From Mycolicibacterium sp. P9-22 (GTDB lineage: Bacteria > Actinomycetota > Actinomycetes > Mycobacteriales > Mycobacteriaceae), in NCBI RefSeq assembly GCF_008329585.1, contig NZ_NPKP01000003.1:248001-312000 (forward strand): a stretch of DNA of 64,000 nt, read 5' to 3'. The position numbers and the translations under genes are program-made. This document shows positions 50,984 to 58,241 of the stretch, piece after piece (the first letter of the stretch is position 1; the number at the start of each line of letters is the position of its first letter). The notes beneath the pieces are model-generated. The model did not search any database. It was not told the origin of the DNA and saw only the letters and a list, made by a program, of their open reading frames with translations.

Positions 50984-52545
50984 CCGGACAGCCTTTCGAT
51001 CGAGTACACGATGACGAAGATGACGATCACGATCGCGCCGGCCACATCGAAGTTCAGCGTTCGGATCGACTCGAAGAGCAGGAACCCGACCCCGCCGGCG
51101 CCTACGATCCCCAGCACCGTGGAGGTGCGTACGTTGACGTCGAACAGGTAGAGGCTCGAGCCCACGAGCGCGGGCATGGACTGCGGAATGACCGCGGAGA
51201 ACAACGTCTTCCACCATCCGCCGCCCACCGAGCGGACAGCTTCCATCGGCCCGGGATCGATCTCCTCGACCGCGTCGGCGACCAGCTTGGCCAGGAACCC
51301 GACCGATCCGATGGCCAGCGCACAGGTACCCGCAATGGGACCCAGGCCCAAGGCGGCGACGAACACCACCGCCAGGATGAGCTCGGGTACCGCACGGACG
51401 GCCAGGATCCAGCCGCGAGCCAGCCAGTACACGGTCGGCCCCGGAGTGACGTTGCGGGCGGCCAGGATTCCCACCGGGATGGACAACACCACTCCGATCG
51501 CGGTGGACACCACACCGATCGCGACGGTCTGCGCGGCGGCGTCGAACAGGTCCCACCCCAGCGCGCCGAAGTTGGGCGGGACCATCCGGGTGAACACATC
51601 GGCCGACGGAATGATCCAGGTGAACAACGACAGCGGGTTGATCCGCAGCACCGCGAACGCCGCGACGATGGCACCGAACAGCAGACCGGAGAAGGCGAAG
51701 CGCATGACCCGGTCACGTCGCGGATCGGAGTGACCAGGGGCCAACAACATTCGACGGATCACGATGGACAGCAATTCCATCGCGACGATGATCACCAGGA
51801 TGACGCAGACGATGCCGAGTGCCCGGGGATAGATCAGGCCGCGCAGGGCGTCCTGCAGCGCGAAGCCGATTCCGCCCGCGCCCACGAAGCCCAGCACCAC
51901 CGACATCCGCAGATTGATGTCGATGCGGTAGACGAAGGTGCCGATCCAGGACGGGATCACCTGGGGGATGACGGCGTTGAGCATTTCACGGAGGTAGCCG
52001 ACGCCGGTGCTTCGGACCGCCTCGCGCGGGCCCGGATCGGTCTGCTCGATGGCGTCGGCGAACAACTTCGCCAGCATGCCGATGGAGTGCAGCGCCAGCG
52101 CGAGAATGCCGGGAAGCACGCCGATGCCGAGCGCGCGGACGAACAGCACCGCGAACAGCAGATCCGGCATCGCCCGGCAGAACGTGATGATCGCCCTGGC
52201 CGCCGCGTAAACGGCTGGGTGCGGGGTGGTGTTGCGGGCCGCCATGAACGCCAACGGAACCGAGACGATCGCGGCCAGGACCGTGCCCAGCACCGCCATC
52301 AACAGCGTCTCGACGGCAAGTACGCCGATGCGGCCCGGGTCGTCGAGGCGCGGTGGCAGCATGCGTTCCAGCAGGCGCGCGACTTCGTCGAATCCGTCGA
52401 TGAGCTCGGACGGGAAGAAGTCGATCGACCAGGCCGACACCATGGTGGCGATCAGAGCCGCCACCGCGATCAGGTGCAGCAGGCCGGGCAGCGGCCGCCG
52501 TGTGCGTTCTGGCGCGGTGGGGCGCTCCGCTACGGGTGTGCTCAT
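50959..52545 (-). CDS. phnE: Phosphonate/phosphate ABC permease PhnE, double-length (tandem fusion)
   Basis: A 528-residue permease containing two PhnE units in one chain, each about 260 residues. The internal repeat is visible: DPGPREAVRS (residues 170-179) and DPGPMEAVRS (430-439) sit 260 residues apart. Each unit has about six membrane segments and its own EAA-type cytoplasmic loop. Ordinary PhnE is about 260-280 residues and acts as a dimer. ATG 52545 overlaps the phnC stop (ATGA). Confidence 0.92.
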   Translation of the reverse strand: MSTPVAERPTAPERTRRPLPGLLHLIAVAALIATMVSAWSIDFFPSELIDGFDEVARLLERMLPPRLDDPGRIGVLAVETLLMAVLGTVLAAIVSVPLAFMAARNTTPHPAVYAAARAIITFCRAMPDLLFAVLFVRALGIGVLPGILALALHSIGMLAKLFADAIEQTDPGPREAVRSTGVGYLREMLNAVIPQVIPSWIGTFVYRIDINLRMSVVLGFVGAGGIGFALQDALRGLIYPRALGIVCVILVIIVAMELLSIVIRRMLLAPGHSDPRRDRVMRFAFSGLLFGAIVAAFAVLRINPLSLFTWIIPSADVFTRMVPPNFGALGWDLFDAAAQTVAIGVVSTAIGVVLSIPVGILAARNVTPGPTVYWLARGWILAVRAVPELILAVVFVAALGLGPIAGTCALAIGSVGFLAKLVADAVEEIDPGPMEAVRSVGGGWWKTLFSAVIPQSMPALVGSSLYLFDVNVRTSTVLGIVGAGGVGFLLFESIRTLNFDVAGAIVIVIFVIVYSIERLSGWIRSRLV

Positions 52546-53348
52546 GTCCGCTGTTTCACGGCCGGGTCGACACGCTGGTAGATCGCCATGACCTCGTCGC
52601 GGGTCATCCCGACGGCCGGCCGGTCGAGTACCTTCTCGCCGTTGCGCAGACCCACCAGCCGGTGCGCCCAGCCCAGTGCGAGATCGACCTGGTGCAGGGT
52701 GCAGACCACGGTGAGCTTCTCCTCGACGCAGATCTGGAACAGCAGATCCATGACGACACCGGCGTTTTCGGGGTCGAGCGAGGCCACCGGCTCGTCGGCC
52801 AGCAGCAGTGCGGGGCGCTGCATGAGGGTGCGTGCGATGGCGATGCGCTGCTGCTGCCCGCCGGACAGAGTGTCGGCGCGGCGCTCGGCGAAGTCGGCCA
52901 GGCCGACCCGGTCGAGGTGTGACATGGCGGCCGCCCGCGTGTGCTTGGGGTAGGTCAGGGCGCCGTAACGGGGGAACTTCAGCTGCCCGAGACCGCCGAT
53001 CAGGACGTTCTCCAGGCAGCTGAGCCGGCCGACCAGATTGAAATGCTGGAAGACGAAGCCGACCCGGGTGCGCAGGGTGCGGAGTTGTGCCGCCGAGGCC
53101 TGGTCGACCCGGGTGCCGCCGACGTCGATCCGGCCGGAGGTGACCGGGTGCAGTCCGTTGAAGCACCGCAGCAGTGTCGATTTCCCGGAGCCGGAGAGCC
53201 CGAGCAGCACCAGCAATTCGCTGCGCCGCACATCGAGGGAGACATTGTTCAGCGCGAGGGTGTCACCGAACTTCTTGGTGACGTCGCGGGCGACGACGAC
53301 CAGGTCGTCACCCGCGACGGGATGGCCGGGGCCGACCGGGAGAGCCAT
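52542..53348 (-). CDS. phnC: Phosphonate/phosphate ABC transporter ATPase PhnC
   Basis: A 268-residue ATPase with Walker A GLSGSGKST (about residues 46-54), signature LSGGQQQR (about 154-161) and Walker B ALLLADEP (about 173-180). Energises uptake through PhnE and PhnD. ATG 53348 lies two bases after the phnD stop; the frame upstream would overlap phnD, so this start is preferred. Confidence 0.93.
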   Translation of the reverse strand: MALPVGPGHPVAGDDLVVVARDVTKKFGDTLALNNVSLDVRRSELLVLLGLSGSGKSTLLRCFNGLHPVTSGRIDVGGTRVDQASAAQLRTLRTRVGFVFQHFNLVGRLSCLENVLIGGLGQLKFPRYGALTYPKHTRAAAMSHLDRVGLADFAERRADTLSGGQQQRIAIARTLMQRPALLLADEPVASLDPENAGVVMDLLFQICVEEKLTVVCTLHQVDLALGWAHRLVGLRNGEKVLDRPAVGMTRDEVMAIYQRVDPAVKQRT

Positions 53349-53350
53349 GA

Positions 53351-54310
53351 TCAGCCCTGGCACTTCTCGGAGCCGGTGACATCGCAGACGTGGCGCACAC
53401 CGTCGTAGTCGGCATCGGAGGCCGGGACGACACCCCAGGCGCGCTCATCGGTGATGCGGCATTCGTCGCCCTTGCAGAAGCCCTCGGCCTCAAGGTCTTC
53501 CACATTCACCTTTTCGGTGAAGATGGCCTTGAGCTTGTCGATCGCCTCGGTGCCCAGCGAGTCGTTGGCCGCGAACACCGAGCCGGCGATCATCTCGGAT
53601 TTCCACACCGTCTTCAGCTGGCCGGGCTGCAGATCGCCCTTCTCGATCATGGTCTGGTCGACCATGGTGTCGAATGCGAAACCGGCGTCGCAGTCACCGT
53701 TGGCGATGGACAGCGCCGAGGCGTCGTGTCCGCCGGCGAAGACCGGCGACATGGCGGCCGACACATCGGCCTCCGACCCGGATTTGATGACGCCCTCCTC
53801 GATGAGTCCCGCCGTCGGGTACAGGAAACCGGAGGTGGAGCCGGGGTCGACGAAGCAGACCTTCTTGCCCGCAAAGTCCTTGAGCCCATTGATGTCCGCG
53901 ACGTCAGAGCGGGTCAGCCCATAGGACTGGTAGCCGGGCTGCTCGCCCTCCTCGCCGATCACCGCGCCGAGCGGGGTGATCTTGGCGCCGTTCACCTTGG
54001 CCACCACGTAGGCGAACGGACCGAAGAAGGCGAGATCGACGTTCTCGGCGATCATGCCCTCGACGACGCCGGCGTAATCGGAGGCCTGCACGAACTCGAC
54101 CTTGGAGCCGGTCTCCTTCTCCAGCAGCTTGATCAGTGGTGCATAGCTGGCCTTGAGGTCCGAGGAGTTCTCGGCCGGGATGGCGGCCAGCGTGATGGTC
54201 TCCGGGAAGCCCTGGGCGTTGGCGGCCCCGGAGCCGGAATCGCTGCTCGAACAGCCGGACAGGGCGAGGGCTGCCGCCGCGACTGCCGCCGCGGTGATAC
54301 GGATCTTCAT
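53351..54310 (-). CDS. phnD: Phosphonate/phosphate-binding lipoprotein PhnD
   Basis: A 319-residue substrate-binding protein. Lipobox ALSGC gives the anchored Cys at residue 20, followed by a Ser/Gly-rich linker. The PhnD-type fold includes IPAENSSDLKASYAPL (about residues 47-62), FFGPFAYV (about 99-106) and a VDPGSTSGFLYP segment (about 155-166) that binds the phosphono group. In M. smegmatis the PhnDCE system imports phosphate as well; which substrate this one prefers is unknown. Confidence 0.92.
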   Translation of the reverse strand: MKIRITAAAVAAAALALSGCSSSDSGSGAANAQGFPETITLAAIPAENSSDLKASYAPLIKLLEKETGSKVEFVQASDYAGVVEGMIAENVDLAFFGPFAYVVAKVNGAKITPLGAVIGEEGEQPGYQSYGLTRSDVADINGLKDFAGKKVCFVDPGSTSGFLYPTAGLIEEGVIKSGSEADVSAAMSPVFAGGHDASALSIANGDCDAGFAFDTMVDQTMIEKGDLQPGQLKTVWKSEMIAGSVFAANDSLGTEAIDKLKAIFTEKVNVEDLEAEGFCKGDECRITDERAWGVVPASDADYDGVRHVCDVTGSEKCQG

Positions 54311-54325
54311 GTCTGAGAGTGCCTT

Positions 54326-55003
54326 TCAGGACTGGGGGAGGAAGAGTTCGGGGAAATCTGCGACCGAGGTCACCACATGGGTGGCTCCGGCGGCGGTCAG
54401 GGTGTCGGCGTCATGTGCGCCGGTCAGGGTGCCGGCGACGATCGACGCGCCGGCGCGCAGACCGGACCGGATGTCGCTGGAGGTGTCGCCGAGCACGGCG
54501 ATCTTGGCGACGTCGTCGATGCCGGTGCGCAACAGGGCATTCAGGATCAGGTCTGGGTAGGGCCGCCCGCGCCCGCCGTCGCCGGGGGCGAGCACCAGGT
54601 CGGCGATATCCGCCCAGCCGAGCGCCTCGATGATGCGCTGCTGAGTATCGGCACTGAAGCCGGTGCTGAGTGTGACCTTGACGCCGGCCGCGCGCAGCCG
54701 GGCCATCGCCTCGGTGGCGCCGGGCACCGGGGCGACACCGCCGTCGATGCTGTCGGTGTACACCTGCTCGAAGGTCGCGTTGGCCCGCTGGGCGCGGTCT
54801 TCGGCGCCGAGGAGGTGACGGAACACCTCGATCTTGGACTGCCCCATGGTGTCGCGGACGTAGGTGCGGGCCGCTTCCCGTTCCGCGCCGGACACGGGCA
54901 GCCCGACGGCGGTGGCGGCTTCGTCGAAGGCGCGCAGCACCAGTCCGTCATCGGTCACGGTGGTACCCGCCATGTCGAGCACGGCGAGTTCGATCGGTTG
55001 CAT
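54326..55003 (-). CDS. Phosphonatase-like HAD hydrolase
   Basis: A 225-residue HAD-superfamily protein. The nucleophile motif is DMAGTT with D10; the usual second Asp is Ala (A12), as in phosphonoacetaldehyde hydrolase PhnX. The cap segment MGQSKIEVF has a Lys (K57) where PhnX has its Schiff-base lysine, but the His three residues later is not conserved. It is therefore called phosphonatase-like rather than PhnX. First gene of the phn operon and divergent from the GntR regulator. ATG 55003. Confidence 0.88.
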   Translation of the reverse strand: MQPIELAVLDMAGTTVTDDGLVLRAFDEAATAVGLPVSGAEREAARTYVRDTMGQSKIEVFRHLLGAEDRAQRANATFEQVYTDSIDGGVAPVPGATEAMARLRAAGVKVTLSTGFSADTQQRIIEALGWADIADLVLAPGDGGRGRPYPDLILNALLRTGIDDVAKIAVLGDTSSDIRSGLRAGASIVAGTLTGAHDADTLTAAGATHVVTSVADFPELFLPQS

Positions 55004-55020
55004 GAGCACACCCTGACAGT

Positions 55021-55032
55021 TGGTCTATACCA
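55021..55032. promoter_or_regulatory. PhnF-type operator 1
   Basis: TGGTCTATACCA lies 18 bp upstream of the phosphonatase-like gene start. Its complement, TGGTATAGACCA, is the sequence I recall as the recognition site of M. smegmatis PhnF, the GntR repressor of phnDCE. Confidence 0.8.
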
Positions 55033-55078
55033 AGGGCTGTATCGGTGATGAACGGTCGGTGAACAGCATTCGACGGAT

Positions 55079-55102
55079 TGGTCTAGACCATGGTCTATTC
55101 CA
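55079..55102. promoter_or_regulatory. PhnF-type operators 2 and 3 (adjacent)
   Basis: TGGTCTAGACCA (55079-55090, a perfect palindrome) is followed directly by TGGTCTATTCCA (55091-55102, one mismatch to operator 1). They lie 25-48 bp before the regulator gene start, so the regulator probably controls itself as well as the phn operon. Confidence 0.8.
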
Positions 55103-55126
55103 GCATTTGCTACGGTCAGAAGGGTG

Positions 55127-55840
55127 ATGAGCAGCGCGCAGCCCCGAATGCTGAAGCATCAGGTCGTGCGCGCGCAGCTCGACCGGATGCTGGACGGGCT
55201 ACAGATCGGCGACCCGTTTCCCGCCGAACGCGAGATCGCCGAGATGTTCGACGTGGCCCGCGAGACGGTGCGCCAGGCGGTGCGCGAACTGCTGCTGGCC
55301 GGCCGGGTCGAACGGCGCGGGCGCACGACCGTGGTCGCCGCGCCCAAGCTGCTGCAACCCCTGGGCATGGGGTCCTACACCGAGGCCGCCCGCGATGAGG
55401 GACACAGTGTCGACCGGTTTCTGGTCGGCTGGACCACCTTCGATGCCGATGAGGTGTTGGCCGGGGCGCTTCGTGTGGAGCTGGGTGCGCCGATCCTGCA
55501 GTTGGAGCGGGTCTTCACCACCGACGGGGTGCGGGTGGGGCTCGAAACCTCGAAGCTCCCGGCGCACCGCTATCCCGGACTGCGCGAGACCTTCGACTAC
55601 CGGACCTCGCTGTACGCCGAAATCCGCAGCAGGGGAGTCAAGTTCGAGCGCACCGTCGACACCATCGACACCGCGCTGCCGGACGCACGGGAGTCAGCGC
55701 TGCTGACCGTCGACGCGCGCACCCCGATGTTCCTGCTGAACCGGGTGTCCTACGACCAACACGATGTCCCGATCGAGCAGCGGCGCTCGCTCTACCGCGG
55801 GGACCGGATGACCTTCACCATCACCATGGAAGATCGCTAA
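55127..55840 (+). CDS. GntR/HutC-family regulator, PhnF-like
   Basis: A 237-residue GntR regulator. The winged-helix domain covers about residues 10-75 (FPAEREIAEMFDVARETVRQAV); a UTRA ligand domain covers about 95-235. PhnF of M. smegmatis, same family, represses phnDCE when phosphate is plentiful. Context (divergent phn operon, three matching operators) supports the same role. ATG 55127 is used; GTG 55124 gives one extra residue. Its stop overlaps the convergent HNH gene by four bases. Confidence 0.88.
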   Translation: MSSAQPRMLKHQVVRAQLDRMLDGLQIGDPFPAEREIAEMFDVARETVRQAVRELLLAGRVERRGRTTVVAAPKLLQPLGMGSYTEAARDEGHSVDRFLVGWTTFDADEVLAGALRVELGAPILQLERVFTTDGVRVGLETSKLPAHRYPGLRETFDYRTSLYAEIRSRGVKFERTVDTIDTALPDARESALLTVDARTPMFLLNRVSYDQHDVPIEQRRSLYRGDRMTFTITMEDR

Positions 55841-56241
55841 TACGACTTTCCGTCGGCGTAGCGCTGCCTGCGGAAGGCGCGTCCGTTGCCCCGGTTGCGG
55901 CTCTTGTACGTCGGGAGTTGGGAGTCGCAGTTCGGGCAGATCAAGCGCAGGTTGTCGCGGCGGTTGTTGTCCGGGTTGCCGTCGATGTGGTCGAGGATCA
56001 GCGTCAGCAGCTGTCCCTGCCAGTTGCTGACGCCGTTGCAGATGGCGCAGCGCCCGGATTGTTCTGCTGCGATGTACGCGCGGATGTAGTGGCCTCGTAG
56101 GGAGCCGACCCTCCCTTCGCCGGACTCCAACCACAGTTTCGTTCTCGTCGTGCGACGGGACGAAATCTGGCATGGGTTACTGCAATACACCTTTTGGCTG
56201 CGCCGTGTGAGTTCGGCTCCGCAGCCCCGACACTGTCTCAT
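55837..56241 (-). CDS. HNH endonuclease with N-terminal zinc knuckle
   Basis: A 134-residue protein. An N-terminal Cys4 zinc knuckle (CRGCG; CSNPC, residues 4-24) is followed by an HNH domain. The HNH part has CAIC, DHIDGNPDNNRRDNLRLICPNC, with catalytic D-H in LDHIDG and the Asn-rich second half. Stand-alone HNH proteins of this size cut DNA or act in phage/mobile contexts, but no mobile element is visible here. ATG 56241. It lies between the phn regulator and a tRNA gene. Confidence 0.88.
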   Translation of the reverse strand: MRQCRGCGAELTRRSQKVYCSNPCQISSRRTTRTKLWLESGEGRVGSLRGHYIRAYIAAEQSGRCAICNGVSNWQGQLLTLILDHIDGNPDNNRRDNLRLICPNCDSQLPTYKSRNRGNGRAFRRQRYADGKSY

Positions 56242-56290
56242 GACCGCACGTTACGAGTCTGGTCTGACAAGTAGCCGCAACCAGCTTTGA

Positions 56291-56361
56291 GCCTCCTATC
56301 GGGATTGAACCGATGACATTTCGCTTACAAGGCGAATGCTCTACCACTGAGCTAAGGAGGC
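56291..56361 (-). tRNA. tRNA-Thr (anticodon TGT)
   Basis: On the minus strand this folds as a full cloverleaf. Acceptor arms GCCTCCT/AGGAGGC pair over 7 bp, the D arm is GCTC...GAGC, the anticodon arm TTCGC/GCGAA encloses CTTGTAA with anticodon TGT, and the T arm ATCGG/CCGAT encloses TTCAATC. No CCA is encoded. It reads ACA codons (and others by wobble). 71 nt. Confidence 0.96.
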
Positions 56362-56379
56362 GTTGGAACGCTGTAGAGC

Positions 56380-57411
56380 TTAGCGTTCCTCGTCGATGAT
56401 CCGTTCGGAGACCACCGCGCGCGGCCCGCTGCTGCTGCGCCGGCTGCGCTGACGCGGCAGCGGGATGCGCCCGGCGATATTGCTCAGCGGGTTGACCACC
56501 TGACTGAGCGTGATGACGGCCTCGTGCAGCGCGTCGATCGTCGGCGCCAGCGCCTCCAGCCCGGGTGCCAGCCGGTTGAGAGTGTCGGCGACATCGGCGA
56601 GCTTGAGCAGCGGGCCGTCCGGGTCGGTCAGGGTGTCCAGCAGGCCGCCCTCGGACAGCAGGGTGTCGGCGACGCCGTCCTCGCGCAGGATCCGCTCGAT
56701 CAGCCCGTCGTCGGCGAGCAGTTGATCTGCCAGCCCGCCCGGGGCGATCACCCGGGAGAGTGCGCCGCTGTCGGTGGTGAGCCGGTCGATCAGCCCGCCC
56801 TCGGCGGTGACCTGGTCGACGAGGCCGCCCTTGGCCAGGGCGCGACCCACCGGGCCGTTCTCGGCGAGCAGCTGTTCGGCAACGCCGTCCTCCCGCAGCG
56901 CCCGTTCCACCAGGCCCTCTTCGGCCAGCAGCCGGTCGGCCAGCCCGCCGGGAGCGATCACCCGCGAGACGACCCCACCTTCGACGGTCAGCCGATCCAC
57001 CAGCCCGCCCTCGGCGGTCACCTGGTCGATCAGACCGTCGGGAGCCAGCGCCCGGGCGACCGGTCCGCTCTGGGCGTTGAGCCGGTCCAGCAGTCCACCG
57101 GGCGCGGTCAGCTGATCGACCAGCCCGCCCGGACGGAGCAACTGATTGAGCGGGCCCTCCGGAGCCAGCGCACGTCCCAGCGGGGCATCGTCGTCCATCA
57201 GCCGGGCCAGCCGGTTCGCACGGTCGACGGCCTCATCGATTCCGAGCATCGCCGCAAATCCGGTGGTGCCGCCGGTCGGGTTCGCTTCATTGAGCGATCG
57301 CTGGACCACCTTCAGGGTGCCACCTGCGATGTTGAGTCCCAGATCGGCAACCGCGAGCCCGACACGGACCGGGGCCGTAGCAACCTGCACGATCGAGTTG
57401 GCCAGGTTCAT
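56380..57411 (-). CDS. Decapeptide-repeat protein upstream of phoP
   Basis: A 343-residue protein made largely of exact 10-residue repeats. Residues 1-75 are non-repetitive, hydrophobic near the N-terminus (residues 15-35) and include LGIDEAVDRANRLARLMDD. Residues 76-275 form about 20 units of the pattern G-[LV]-x-[DES]-[RQ]-[LV]-x-x-[EDP]-[GDN] without a single insertion or deletion. Residues 276-310 form an amphipathic helix; the C-terminus is basic (RQRSRRSSSG). M. tuberculosis has a gene at the same place (Rv0756c) but I cannot say whether it has the repeats. Divergent from phoP. Function unknown; a scaffold or beta-helix-like structure is possible. Confidence 0.85.
   Translation of the reverse strand: MNLANSIVQVATAPVRVGLAVADLGLNIAGGTLKVVQRSLNEANPTGGTTGFAAMLGIDEAVDRANRLARLMDDDAPLGRALAPEGPLNQLLRPGGLVDQLTAPGGLLDRLNAQSGPVARALAPDGLIDQVTAEGGLVDRLTVEGGVVSRVIAPGGLADRLLAEEGLVERALREDGVAEQLLAENGPVGRALAKGGLVDQVTAEGGLIDRLTTDSGALSRVIAPGGLADQLLADDGLIERILREDGVADTLLSEGGLLDTLTDPDGPLLKLADVADTLNRLAPGLEALAPTIDALHEAVITLSQVVNPLSNIAGRIPLPRQRSRRSSSGPRAVVSERIIDEER
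56587..57186 (-). repeat. In-frame 30-bp tandem repeats encoding decapeptides
   Basis: Twenty consecutive 30-bp units encode residues 76-275 of the decapeptide-repeat protein. Within them a 210-bp block is duplicated: residues 116-185 (56857-57066) and 186-255 (56647-56856) match unit by unit, such as GLIDQVTAEG/GLVDQVTAEG and GVVSRVIAPG/GALSRVIAPG. Confidence 0.9.
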
Positions 57412-57497
57412 CCCGTCAGTCTAGGGCGACGCCGAATCGCATTCTCAGCAAGTTCACAACTACTACGCAGCTTGGCTTCATGCAGAGGGAGGACTGT

Positions 57498-58232
57498 ATG
57501 GGTATGGCAATGGCGGCAATTTCGGAATCAGCGGACAGTATCCCCGAGGCGCGGGTGCTCGTCGTCGACGACGAGACCAATATCGTCGAGCTGCTCTCGG
57601 TGAGCCTGAAGTTCCAGGGTTTCGAGGTGCATACCGCCTCCAGCGGCACCGATGCCCTGGACAAGGCCCGTGAGATCCGTCCCGACGCGGTGATCCTGGA
57701 CGTGATGATGCCCGGCATGGACGGCTTCGGCGTGCTGCGCCGGATGCGGGCCGACGGTATCGACGCCCCCGCGCTGTTCCTCACCGCCCGCGACAACCTT
57801 CAGGACAAGATCACCGGCCTGACCCTCGGCGGCGATGATTACGTCACCAAGCCGTTCAGCCTGGAAGAAGTGGTGGCGCGGTTGCGCGTCATCCTGCGGC
57901 GCGTCGGCCGCGGCGTCGAGGAACCCCGCAACGCCCGGCTGTCCTTCGCCGATATCGAACTCGACGAAGAGACCCACGAGGTGTGGAAGGCCGGTGAGGC
58001 GGTGTCGCTGTCGCCCACCGAATTCACCTTGCTGCGCTACTTCGTCATCAACGCGGGCACCGTGCTGAGCAAGCCGAAGATTCTCGACCACGTCTGGCGT
58101 TACGACTTCGGCGGTGACGTCAACGTCGTCGAGTCCTACGTGTCCTATCTGCGCCGCAAGATCGACACCGGCGACAAACGATTACTGCATACGCTGCGCG
58201 GCGTGGGCTACGTCCTGCGTGAACCGCGCTAG
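57498..58232 (+). CDS. phoP: Two-component response regulator PhoP
   Basis: A 244-residue OmpR-family regulator. The receiver domain has the acidic pair in LVVDDE and the phosphorylated Asp in VILDVMMPG (D68), then TAR and KPF. The winged-helix DNA-binding domain covers about residues 145-242. Almost every residue agrees with M. tuberculosis PhoP as I remember it, including VSLSPTEFTLLRYFVINAG. PhoP controls complex lipid synthesis, pH response and ESX-1 in pathogens. AGGGAGGA lies before ATG 57498, which decides among several Met codons. Confidence 0.96.
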   Translation: MGMAMAAISESADSIPEARVLVVDDETNIVELLSVSLKFQGFEVHTASSGTDALDKAREIRPDAVILDVMMPGMDGFGVLRRMRADGIDAPALFLTARDNLQDKITGLTLGGDDYVTKPFSLEEVVARLRVILRRVGRGVEEPRNARLSFADIELDEETHEVWKAGEAVSLSPTEFTLLRYFVINAGTVLSKPKILDHVWRYDFGGDVNVVESYVSYLRRKIDTGDKRLLHTLRGVGYVLREPR

Positions 58233-58241
58233 TCACGGGGT

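Noticed and set aside
50984..51556. N-terminal extension of the alcohol dehydrogenase frame
   Set aside because: The extension lies inside phnE in another frame and is Arg-rich; the protein family begins at MDTFAPG (50983).
55837..56241. HNH endonuclease as a sign of a mobile element or homing intron
   Set aside because: No integrase, repeat, att-like duplication of the tRNA end or intron structure was seen around it or the adjacent tRNA-Thr.
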